This document shows positions 1 to 7,497 of a stretch of 12,376 nucleotides of DNA, piece by piece. Each line of letters starts with the position of its first letter. Position 1 is the stretch's first letter. Where the stretch lies: contig CAIPUP010000356.1 in assembly GCA_903868285.1 (NCBI GenBank), positions 1 to 12,376 of the forward strand, read 5' to 3'. Made by a program: the position numbers and the translations under genes. The notes below the pieces were generated by a model that ran no database searches, was not told the origin of the DNA, and saw only the letters and a program-made list of their open reading frames with translations. Source of the DNA: an uncultured beta proteobacterium. Its GTDB lineage: Bacteria > Pseudomonadota > Gammaproteobacteria > Burkholderiales > SG8-39.

Positions 1-33
1 GTGCTCATGCCCGCTGCAAACGCCGGCCAACGC

Positions 34-1005
34 TCAGTAGAACTTTTTCAGATCCATACCGGTGTAGAGACTGGCGACTTGGTCATAGCCGTTGAACAGC
101 TTGGTCTCATAGTTGGCGAAAAATGCCGGCAGCCGTTTTTCGCGTCGCTGCGACCAGCGCGGATGGTCGACATTGGGATTGACGTTGGAATAAAAGCCGT
201 ACTCCTGTGGTGCCGCCTTCTCCCAGGCCACCTTGGGCTGCTGCTCGACAAAGCGAATGCGCACGATGGACTTGGCACTCTTGAAGCCGTACTTCCATGG
301 CACCACCAGACGCAAGGGCGCGCCATTCTGATTCGGCAACACCTGGTCATACAGACCCACCGCCATCAAGGTCAGCGGATGCATAGCTTCATCGATACGC
401 AGGCCTTCGACATAGGGCCAGTCGAGCACCGGCAAACGCACGCCCGGCATGGTTTCCGGCTGCAGCGCCGTAACAAATTCGACGAACTTGGCCTTGGAAG
501 TTGGCTCGACCAGTTTTGCCAGCTGATTGAATTCGAAGCCAACCCAGGGAATCACCATCGACCAGGCCTCGACACAGCGCATGCGATAAATACGCTCCTC
601 GAGTTGCAGCTTGAGCAAGTCCTCGATGCCAACCGTGCGCGGCTTTTTCACTTCGCCCTCGATCACCACCGTCCAGGGACGGGTCTTGAGCTTTTGCGCA
701 TATTCGGCCGGATCGGTTTTCTCGGTACCGAACTCGTAGTAATTGTTATAGCCCGCTACCTCTTTGAAAGTATTGGCTTTTTCGCTGGTGCTGAAGGCAC
801 TCTTGCGTACGCCGCTCAGCTTGCGCGCTGCGCCACCCGCTGCAGCCGCAGGACCCTCGGCCGCCAGGACTGCGTTGCCACCAACCCCACTGGCCAGGCC
901 CAAGCCGAGCAGACCAGCGGCCTTGAGCAATTCTCGGCGGCGCAGGTACATCCCATGCGGGGTGATTTCAGATGGCAGAACATCGGCAGGGCGTCGGATC
1001 AGCAT
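34..1005 (-). CDS. msrP: MsrP, periplasmic protein-methionine-sulfoxide reductase catalytic subunit (molybdopterin)
   Basis: Predicted 323-residue Tat-exported molybdoenzyme that reduces methionine sulfoxide in periplasmic proteins, taking electrons from the membrane heme protein MsrQ. The N-terminus carries a twin-arginine signal (RRELLK at residues 23-28, followed by a Gly/Leu/Ala-rich stretch and a likely cleavage near residue 49). The sulfite-oxidase-type Mo-binding fold follows. The motif MRCVEAW at 142-148 contains Cys144, the expected molybdenum ligand, and the KYGFKS segment at 238-243 is typical of the family. Length is close to the E. coli protein (334). I chose the ATG at 1005, not the longer open frame up to 1260, because residues from there match the usual family N-terminus ([16 protein letters not shown]) and a GAGG lies 5 bases upstream. 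It follows ccsB on the same strand after a hairpin/T-tract. Family assignment is firm; the electron donor is inferred. Confidence 0.95.
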   Translation of the reverse strand: MLIRRPADVLPSEITPHGMYLRRRELLKAAGLLGLGLASGVGGNAVLAAEGPAAAAGGAARKLSGVRKSAFSTSEKANTFKEVAGYNNYYEFGTEKTDPAEYAQKLKTRPWTVVIEGEVKKPRTVGIEDLLKLQLEERIYRMRCVEAWSMVIPWVGFEFNQLAKLVEPTSKAKFVEFVTALQPETMPGVRLPVLDWPYVEGLRIDEAMHPLTLMAVGLYDQVLPNQNGAPLRLVVPWKYGFKSAKSIVRIRFVEQQPKVAWEKAAPQEYGFYSNVNPNVDHPRWSQRREKRLPAFFANYETKLFNGYDQVASLYTGMDLKKFY

Positions 1006-1028
1006 CGCAACCTCATGAAAACGCTGCA

Positions 1029-1057
1029 ATAAAAAAGAGAGCCTGCCACGCTGGCAG
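1029..1057 (-). terminator. Probable intrinsic terminator after ccsB
   Basis: Read on the minus strand, a 6-bp perfect stem (CTGCCA/TGGCAG, 1057-1052 with 1048-1043, 3-base loop) is followed by GCTCTC and then six T (1036-1031). It starts 10 bases beyond the ccsB stop codon and ends about 25 bases before the msrP start. The short stem and the six-base gap before the T run make it moderate in strength. It may end most ccsB transcripts or attenuate msrP. Confidence 0.55.
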
Positions 1058-1067
1058 CAAAACAGAC

Positions 1068-2480
1068 TTACAAGGTGCCGTAGGAATGCAGGCCCGACAG
1101 GAACATGTTGACACCGAGGAAGGCAAAAGTTGTCACCAACAGCCCGACCATGGCCCACCAAGCCAGCACCGCACCGCGTAAGCCCTTGACCAAGCGCAGA
1201 TGCAACCAGGCGGCGTAATTCAACCAGACGATCAGCGCCCAGGTTTCCTTCGGATCCCATTGCCAGTAAGTACCCCAGGCCTCAGCCGCCCACAATGCGC
1301 CGAGGATGGTGGCAATAGTGAAAAAGGCAAAGCCGACAGCGATCGATTTGTACATCAGGTCATCGAGCACCGATTTATCGGGCAACTGTGCAGCGACACG
1401 ACGGCGCACCAGCACGATGCCAGCCAGCAAGGCGATGAACAGCGCAAAGTAAGCCGGCCAAAACACCGATGCCGTACCGCCACGACGAAATGCGAACGCC
1501 TCCACCGCCAGCGCCAGCGCTAATACCAGCGCTGCACCCCACAGTGCACGCAAGGCCAGGGTGGAACGGGTCTCGGCCTCATGCTTGATGAGCCAGGCAA
1601 ATCCGATCATGGCGGCAAAGGAGAAGGTGCCATAGCCAATGAAGTTGGCCGGCACATGGATCTTCATCCACCAGGATTGCAGCGCCGGCACCAGTGGCTG
1701 GATTTCATGCGCGCCACGCTCGAAGGTGTACCAGAGGATGAAGCCGACTGCGGCGGTGATCACCAGCAACACGAACGCGCCCACACCCGCGCCGACATCC
1801 GCAGCAACATCCGCACCAACATCAGCCGCCGCTGTTTCGGTCGCTGCAGTAGTGATCGATGAATTGCTGCCGCTGCGATAGCGCTGCTCGTAATACAAAT
1901 GACATAACGCGGTGATCATGCAAAACAGCACGAACACTTCATACAGATTCGATACCGGGATGTGACCGATATCCGCCCCCATCAGATAGGACTCATGCCA
2001 GCGCACCAACAGTCCGGACAGGCCCAAGGCCACCGCAGCCCAGGTCATGCGGGTCGCCGAACGTGCAGCGAACACCGAGCGCGCCAGGACAGCAGCCCAA
2101 TAAGCCATGGTCGCCAGTAAGAACAGCACACTCATCCAGAGGATGGCTGATTGACTAGAGATCAGGTATTTCAACGCCAGTAGCTGCTCGGCACGCGCCA
2201 GCTCGCCCTGATAGAGCGCAATGGCACTCAAACTGATTGCAGCCACCGACAGAGTCAAGACCTGTAGGGAACGCCACTGCCAGGCCAAGGCAACCAGACC
2301 GATAGCAGCGCCGATCAACACTCCAGCGTCATAGGCATCGTATTCCGCGGCATAGCCAGCCAAAGCTGCCAGCACACCCAGACCCACCAGCGCCGCAAAC
2401 GCCCAGTCACGCGGCTGGCGTCGCAACGCCTGCATGCCCGATTGCGGATTGAACAGACTGTGTTGCGGTGTTGATTGCAC
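1068..2480 (-). CDS. ccsB: CcsB (CcsA/ResC family), System II cytochrome c heme lyase subunit
   Basis: Polytopic inner-membrane protein that, with ResB, exports heme and attaches it to CXXCH motifs of apocytochromes c. The tryptophan-rich WWD signature [13 protein letters not shown] is at residues 402-414. His275 (in KIHVPANF) and His465 (in LHSYG at the C-terminus) are candidate heme ligands, and the end [15 protein letters not shown] is typical of betaproteobacterial members. About 13 hydrophobic segments are visible. At 470 residues it is roughly 75 longer than I expect for the group. The excess lies in two insertions: about residues 203-232 (Ser/Thr/Ala-rich plus ADVG repeats) and about 302-365 (two extra hydrophobic helices). 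The start is GTG at 2480, supported by AAGGA six bases upstream. The gene lies 17 bases after resB, so the two are surely co-transcribed. The names ccsA, ccsB and resC are used inconsistently for this family. Confidence 0.95.
   Translation of the reverse strand: MQSTPQHSLFNPQSGMQALRRQPRDWAFAALVGLGVLAALAGYAAEYDAYDAGVLIGAAIGLVALAWQWRSLQVLTLSVAAISLSAIALYQGELARAEQLLALKYLISSQSAILWMSVLFLLATMAYWAAVLARSVFAARSATRMTWAAVALGLSGLLVRWHESYLMGADIGHIPVSNLYEVFVLFCMITALCHLYYEQRYRSGSNSSITTAATETAAADVGADVAADVGAGVGAFVLLVITAAVGFILWYTFERGAHEIQPLVPALQSWWMKIHVPANFIGYGTFSFAAMIGFAWLIKHEAETRSTLALRALWGAALVLALALAVEAFAFRRGGTASVFWPAYFALFIALLAGIVLVRRRVAAQLPDKSVLDDLMYKSIAVGFAFFTIATILGALWAAEAWGTYWQWDPKETWALIVWLNYAAWLHLRLVKGLRGAVLAWWAMVGLLVTTFAFLGVNMFLSGLHSYGTL
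1777..1824 (-). repeat. 12-bp tandem repeat, four units, inside ccsB
   Basis: Four imperfect 12-base units lie head to tail (plus-strand forms GCGCCCACACCC, GCGCCGACATCC, GCAGCAACATCC, GCACCAACATCA). They encode about (A-D/G-V-G/A)x4, residues 219-235 of CcsB, in the loop just before a membrane helix. The unit is a multiple of three, so copy number can change without a frameshift. This looks like in-frame slippage expansion. Confidence 0.8.
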
Positions 2481-2497
2481 GAGAAGTCCTTGAAACG

Positions 2498-4660
2498 TTA
2501 TTGCCCAGGCTGGGATGCAGCAGCCGACATCAGTAAAGCCCCAAGCGCAGCACGATGTGCTGCGAATTCGGTTTCAATATCGAGGGTTCTTCGGTTAGAG
2601 GCAAAAGCCAGTTTGCCACTGCCATCGGCGCGCACCAGCAACCACAGCCGGCGCTCACGAATGAAGAACATCGCAAAAATACCCAGCACCAGAAGCAAAC
2701 AACCGCCATAGACCACAGGCTTGCCAGGCGATCGCGTCAACTGAAACACACTCGCCTTGACCTCATCGTACGAGCTAAGTTGCAGGTAAAGCGGCACACC
2801 ATAGAAAAAACTGTCGGACAAAGCGTTCAAGGCATCCTGTACAAAACGTCCCCGCAATGGCGTCGATTCCAGCCTTGGCAAGCCGGCACGTTCACGCGCC
2901 AGCATCCAGGCTTCCCAGCTCACGCCCTGCAGGATGCGCACATAGACCTCGGCAGCACGCTCACGCTCGGCCTCGGGCACAGCGTTTTCAAGAAACGCCG
3001 CCACCGCCTGATAACCACGTACCGAGAAGGTTTCCATCACCCGCAAGGCACTGTCCTCGAGGCGGGACTGCAGTGTGGAATTTCCGCTGACGCCTTCCGA
3101 GCCCAGCGCAAAACGCCGCGCCACTTCACGCTGCGAGGCGCTATCGAGCATCACCCCGCGCAGCGCCAGGTATTGCTCCAGCGTGGCGTTTTCATCCAGG
3201 GGCAGGCGTAAAAACCGGAATGGCTCGGACGGCGACTCGCGCACCCCCGAGGCCAGGAACCAGCGGCCATCGAGTTGCAGCGGCAGCATGTAATTGTTGT
3301 ATTCCAGCGCCTGCCCGGCCGCATCGCGCAACTTGTACTGGAAGCTGGGGCCGACATTGCGCAAATCTTTTTTGGCTGCGGACGGCGCGGCAGAGCCAAA
3401 TCCCTGGCGCAAGCGACCCATGGAACCAGTGTCGGTCGCTATGCTCGCTGCATCGGCACTATCCGCCTCGCCGACATTTTCGATATTGAACGGCCGAAAA
3501 CCCACCAGCTCCAGTTTCCAGGAATCGTCACCGACATCCAGCTTCATTACCTCGCCAACCCGTCCCTCCAGCGCATTCAGGCGACGCATCCCACCCATCA
3601 GGTTCAAAGGCGAGAGTTTCAGCAAGGTGCCGCCGTCATCGAAGCTGGATTGATAAACGGCGATGCCGCGATGGATCAATGGCTTGTTGACCTCGATGCG
3701 GGCCTCGAAGGACTGTCCGCTGTCCTTGTCGGTGACCAGTACATCGCTGGCAAACAGTCGTGGTTGTCCGGTGCTGTAGTGCTCAATCTGAAAGCGCTTG
3801 AGCGAAATTGAAAATGGCAGGTCCTGGATCAGGATGCCATCACCGGCATTGACGATCGCCACGCCGGAGGAACGTCCCTCCGGCACCAGCATGTTGCCGC
3901 GATAACTCCAATTCGATGCGGCGATACGCGCCTCGGGCGGTACCTGATCCAGCGTGACACTGCCCTTGACCGGTACGGATTGCCCCGTAGCCAGGCGCAG
4001 TTTCAGCATCACTTCGCTATCGGCCAGTCCGCCAAGAAATATAAGCACCATGGCGCTATGCGCCAGCACATAGCCGACACGCCGCAACATGCCGGCACGT
4101 GCTGCCAGCATGAACGTTCCCGGTGACGCTTCCACTGGCGTGACACGGCTGCTGAACCCATGCTGCGCCAAATAGTTGCTGGCCTCGGCACAGCGCTGTT
4201 GCGGCGTACTGACAGCAGCCGCAGCAAGTTCCGGTGCCGGGAAATCAGCGCGCATTCCGAAGTTATCCATGGCGCGCTCGCGCAGATCGCTGCGCCAGCG
4301 ACGGATCTCGCGCAGCATGCCCGGACTGTTGCGCCAGACACAGACAGAAATCGACGCCACCAGGAAAGCCAGGATGGCCAGAAACCAGCTGGCGCTGTAG
4401 ACGCTGTACAGGCCGAGAGCATCGAAGGCCGGGAACCAGAAGGGCCCGAACTGATTCAGGTAATTGGAGGGCGGTTCACCCTGCTTGAGTACCGTGCCAA
4501 TGATGGAGGCGATGGCGACTATGGTCAGCAGGCTGATGGCAAAGCGCATCGACGCCAGCAGCTCCAGCCACTGCCGCAGCAACGAGGAAGGCGAACCAAC
4601 AGGGGGTTGCGGCTGGGCCGCAGACGGCGACCCCGACGCCTCCGCCGGGGGTAGATCCAT
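2498..4660 (-). CDS. resB: ResB (Ccs1 family), System II cytochrome c biogenesis protein
   Basis: Second subunit of the System II heme delivery and ligation complex, 720 residues. The architecture fits ResB: a Pro/Ala-rich cytoplasmic N-terminus (1-30), membrane helices at about 35-58 and 90-108, a cytoplasmic loop, a third helix at about 194-213 with His201 at its start (a candidate heme ligand), a large periplasmic domain of over 400 residues, and a final helix at about 647-668 followed by a short cytoplasmic tail. The early phrase LLASMRFAISLLTIVAIAS is the usual ResB opening. The start ATG at 4660 gives the expected N-terminus, although no good ribosome site precedes it. It lies between the cytochrome c4 gene (26-base gap) and ccsB (17-base gap), so all three probably form one transcription unit. 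The family call is firm; residue roles are by analogy. Confidence 0.95.
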   Translation of the reverse strand: MDLPPAEASGSPSAAQPQPPVGSPSSLLRQWLELLASMRFAISLLTIVAIASIIGTVLKQGEPPSNYLNQFGPFWFPAFDALGLYSVYSASWFLAILAFLVASISVCVWRNSPGMLREIRRWRSDLRERAMDNFGMRADFPAPELAAAAVSTPQQRCAEASNYLAQHGFSSRVTPVEASPGTFMLAARAGMLRRVGYVLAHSAMVLIFLGGLADSEVMLKLRLATGQSVPVKGSVTLDQVPPEARIAASNWSYRGNMLVPEGRSSGVAIVNAGDGILIQDLPFSISLKRFQIEHYSTGQPRLFASDVLVTDKDSGQSFEARIEVNKPLIHRGIAVYQSSFDDGGTLLKLSPLNLMGGMRRLNALEGRVGEVMKLDVGDDSWKLELVGFRPFNIENVGEADSADAASIATDTGSMGRLRQGFGSAAPSAAKKDLRNVGPSFQYKLRDAAGQALEYNNYMLPLQLDGRWFLASGVRESPSEPFRFLRLPLDENATLEQYLALRGVMLDSASQREVARRFALGSEGVSGNSTLQSRLEDSALRVMETFSVRGYQAVAAFLENAVPEAERERAAEVYVRILQGVSWEAWMLARERAGLPRLESTPLRGRFVQDALNALSDSFFYGVPLYLQLSSYDEVKASVFQLTRSPGKPVVYGGCLLLVLGIFAMFFIRERRLWLLVRADGSGKLAFASNRRTLDIETEFAAHRAALGALLMSAAASQPGQ

Positions 4661-4686
4661 GCTGTGACGCTCGGTGGACAGAACGC

Positions 4687-5337
4687 TTACTTCAGGCCGG
4701 CGATGTAGTCCGCCACTGCGCTGATGTCCTTATCGGTCAGCTTGGCCGCGACCATGCGCATCATGCGTTGCGGATCATTCTGGCGCTCACCGGCACGGAA
4801 GCCCTTGAGCTGGGTTTCGATGTACTCGGCATGCTGGCCAGCCAGACGCGGATATTGCGAGGGCAGACCAGCACCGGTCGCACCATGGCAACCAGCACAA
4901 GCCGGCAATCCGCGGGCGGTGTCACCACCACGCCATAGTTTCTGACCGAGCTCCAGCGTGTCCTTGTTCTTGGCCGCGCCCGGCTTGGCCGCCTGCGAAG
5001 CGTAATAGGCTGCGAGATTACGCATATCGTCAGTCGATAGCCCACTTGCCATGCCCAACATCACGGCATTCTTGCGGTCCTTGTTGGCCTTGAAATCGGC
5101 CAGTTGCTTGGCCAGATATTCCGGCACCTGCCCGGCCAGCTTGGGGTTGGCTGGCGCGACACTATTGCCATCGGCGCCATGGCAGGCGGCACAGGCTTGG
5201 GAGGCAATTGCCTGGCCTTTGACGACATCTGCTTTGGCTGGTGTTTTACTGGCGTCCTGAGCCAAGGCGCTGACTGCAAAAAGTCCCGAAGCAGCCAGCA
5301 GGTTGACGAACAGGGTTACTGATTTGGGCAGGTTCAC
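4687..5337 (-). CDS. Diheme cytochrome c4
   Basis: Periplasmic or membrane-associated electron carrier with two class I cytochrome c domains, usually feeding terminal oxidases. CXXCH heme sites are CAACH at residues 49-53 and CAGCH at 147-151. Methionine ligands are probably around Met93/Met96 in domain one and among Met192, 193 and 195 in domain two. A signal peptide (residues 1-26, ending VSALA|QDAS) is clear, and 216 residues is normal for c4. I chose GTG at 5337 because it gives a compact basic-hydrophobic signal peptide. The open frame continues to a GTG at 5367 (226 residues), which lacks a ribosome site, so the start is uncertain. It is the first gene of the c4-resB-ccsB set, so the assembly machinery is made together with one of its own clients. 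Confidence 0.93.
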   Translation of the reverse strand: MNLPKSVTLFVNLLAASGLFAVSALAQDASKTPAKADVVKGQAIASQACAACHGADGNSVAPANPKLAGQVPEYLAKQLADFKANKDRKNAVMLGMASGLSTDDMRNLAAYYASQAAKPGAAKNKDTLELGQKLWRGGDTARGLPACAGCHGATGAGLPSQYPRLAGQHAEYIETQLKGFRAGERQNDPQRMMRMVAAKLTDKDISAVADYIAGLK

Positions 5338-5369
5338 GATGTCAAATCCATGTCTTAAATCAAACACTT

Positions 5370-5406
5370 GGAGGAATTCTCAATGGCTGCTGCTATTCTA
5401 GCGTAA
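5370..5406 (+). other. Shine-Dalgarno plus 7-codon mini-ORF upstream of engB
   Basis: GGAGGA at 5370-5375 stands 7 bases before an ATG (5383-5385) that opens a seven-codon frame reading MAAAILA and closing with TAA at 5406, 57 bases before engB. The ribosome site is better than that of engB itself. It could be a leader peptide, a remnant or chance. A weak promoter (TTCACG, 16 bases, TTAAAT; 5333-5360) lies just upstream. Confidence 0.15.
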
Positions 5407-5424
5407 TTCCCCCTTGGGCCTGAA
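5395..5424 (-). promoter_or_regulatory. Weak sigma70-like promoter candidate for cytochrome c4-resB-ccsB
   Basis: On the minus strand a good -10 hexamer TAGAAT (5400-5395) lies 18 bases after a poor -35, TTCAGG (5424-5419). Transcription would start near 5388, about 50 bases before the chosen c4 start. Only the -10 is convincing, so this is a tentative call. Confidence 0.25.
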
Positions 5425-5463
5425 CAGGAGCCTGCGTAGGGACACCACCAGCGGCCCCCACAC

Positions 5464-6159
5464 ATGCGCCTGTTTCAACGAGCCAGTTTCGCCATCTCTG
5501 CTGCCACCATGGAAGGTCTGCCGATCACCAGCGTGGCCGAAATCGCCTTTGCCGGCCGCTCCAACGCCGGCAAATCCAGCGCTATCAATACCCTGGCCAA
5601 CCATAACCGGCTGGCCTTTGTCAGCAAGACGCCTGGCCGCACCCAGCTACTGAACTATTTCGACCTCGGCGATCAGCGCTATCTGGTCGACCTGCCCGGC
5701 TATGGCTACGCCAAGGTGCCGGCAGCGGTACGCGCGCCCTGGGAGCGGCTGCTGGGGCGCTACATGCTCGAGCGCGAGCAGCTCAAGGGTCTGGCCCTGA
5801 TCATGGATATCCGCCATCCCTTTACCGAGCATGACGACCGGCTGCTGAACTGGTTCGCGCCCAGCGGCAAGCCGGTGCATATCCTGCTGACCAAGTCGGA
5901 CAAACTGTCCCGCACCGAGGCCAATCAGGTGCTGCAACGCTTGCGCAAGGAAGTCAGTGACGCCGGCGCCCCCTTCACCATGCAGCTGTTTTCCAGCCTG
6001 AAGAAATCCGGGCTGGAGGAAGCCGAGCAAGTCTTTGCAGGCTGGCTCGATATGCCTTTGCCCGCCGCCGCCCTGGTGGTGCCAGCAAGACCTTCCTTCA
6101 CCCGCAAGAAAACCGTGACAACGCCGAAGACCGCCGCAAAGAAAAAGCCTCTCGGCTAA
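5464..6159 (+). CDS. engB: EngB/YihA (YsxC) ribosome biogenesis GTPase
   Basis: Cytoplasmic TrmE-Era-EngA-EngB-family GTPase needed for late assembly of the large ribosomal subunit. All nucleotide-binding motifs are visible in the 231-residue product: P-loop GRSNAGKSS at 31-39, Thr60 of G2 in KTPGRTQ, DLPG at 76-79, TKSD at 143-146, and an SSL-type G5 at about 177-179. The first residues ([14 protein letters not shown]) resemble other betaproteobacterial EngB starts, which supports ATG at 5464 even though only weak purine-rich sequence precedes it. The C-terminus carries a Lys/Pro/Thr-rich tail from about residue 209 that probably extends beyond the G domain. It is divergent from cytochrome c4. 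The hairpins after its stop lack T-tracts on this strand, so I see no terminator for engB itself; read-through into hemB is possible. Confidence 0.95.
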   Translation: MRLFQRASFAISAATMEGLPITSVAEIAFAGRSNAGKSSAINTLANHNRLAFVSKTPGRTQLLNYFDLGDQRYLVDLPGYGYAKVPAAVRAPWERLLGRYMLEREQLKGLALIMDIRHPFTEHDDRLLNWFAPSGKPVHILLTKSDKLSRTEANQVLQRLRKEVSDAGAPFTMQLFSSLKKSGLEEAEQVFAGWLDMPLPAAALVVPARPSFTRKKTVTTPKTAAKKKPLG

Positions 6160-6195
6160 AAAGAAAACCCCGGGCCTCATTACCGAAACCCGGGG
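6158..6195 (-). terminator. Second of two tandem minus-strand intrinsic terminators
   Basis: The stem CCCCGGG/CCCGGGG (6195-6189 with 6174-6168; 7 bp plus a flanking A-T pair; 14-base loop) is followed on the minus strand by TTTTCTTTTT (6167-6158), which runs into the engB stop codon. On the plus strand the sequence after the stem is TAGAAAAAAA, so it does not terminate engB. Its orientation serves a minus-strand transcript. Confidence 0.6.
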
Positions 6196-6198
6196 TAG

Positions 6199-6235
6199 AA
6201 AAAAACCCCAGGCTAAAGGGGAATAAAGCCTGGGG
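6199..6235 (-). terminator. Strong minus-strand intrinsic terminator, engB-hemB gap
   Basis: A perfect 9-bp stem, CCCCAGGCT/AGCCTGGGG (6235-6227 with 6214-6206), with a 12-base loop is followed directly on the minus strand by seven T (6205-6199). This is a textbook intrinsic terminator. No minus-strand protein gene lies upstream of it within several hundred bases, since hemB is on the plus strand, so it most likely ends a small RNA or antisense transcript. Confidence 0.75.
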
Positions 6236-6242
6236 GTGCAGC

Positions 6243-6259
6243 GCCTGACGACGTCAGGC
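6243..6259. repeat. Perfect 17-bp palindrome (8+1+8)
   Basis: GCCTGACG-A-CGTCAGGC is a perfect inverted repeat around one base. It could be a short hairpin of the candidate small RNA or a dimeric repressor or activator site upstream of hemB. The sequence alone does not decide between these. Confidence 0.7.
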
Positions 6260-6333
6260 TCCCGCTCAGGGAGGAGAAGCGGGAGATGGTTTCGCAACCA
6301 TCTGCAATGCTAGACAAGGCCTGCTGAAGATAG

Positions 6334-7434
<1,101 letters not shown>

Positions 7435-7497
7435 GGCGTGATGCGCAGCAGCCCAGCGATCCGCCGCGCTTGATCATTAAACGGGACGATCCACGGC

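Larger units (their letters stand above)
6196..6303 (-). ncRNA. Candidate structured small RNA antisense to the engB-hemB intergenic region
   Basis: Read on the minus strand, four hairpins follow one another. (1) An 8-bp stem AGATGGTT/AACCATCT (6303-6296 with 6291-6284) is capped by GCGA, a GNRA tetraloop; the complementary strand would show TCGC. (2) A stem CTCCCGCT/AGCGGGAG (6285-6278 with 6266-6259) has an 11-base loop TCTCCTCCCTG that is complementary to a Shine-Dalgarno site. (3) The palindrome GCCTGACG-T-CGTCAGGC. (4) A 9-bp terminator stem with seven T. A weak -10 (TAGCAT, 6312-6307) would place the 5' end near 6301, just at hairpin 1; no -35 is recognisable. Stems 1 and 2 share two bases, as do the ends of 2 and 3. 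Exact ends, expression and family are unknown. That this is RNA-coding is inferred from structure and strand asymmetry. Confidence 0.5.

Noticed and set aside
1..1032. Long open frame on the plus strand (343 codons)
   Set aside because: It lies opposite msrP, has no recognisable domain or signal, and is the antisense shadow of a GC-rich gene.
1006..1260. N-terminal extension of msrP to 1260
   Set aside because: It crosses the ccsB coding end and the terminator hairpin and precedes a perfect Tat signal; the family starts at 1005.
5340..5345. Perfect TTGACA on the minus strand near the cytochrome c4 start
   Set aside because: No acceptable -10 lies 16-18 bases downstream (TCAGTA only), and transcription would begin inside the c4 signal peptide.
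6168..6195. Plus-strand terminator for engB
   Set aside because: The hairpin is strong but is followed on the plus strand by TAGAAAAAAA, not by a T-tract.
5647..6297. 216-codon minus-strand frame covering engB and part of the hairpin region
   Set aside because: It would have to read through both strong hairpins, and the protein is low-quality, Arg/Pro-rich shadow sequence.
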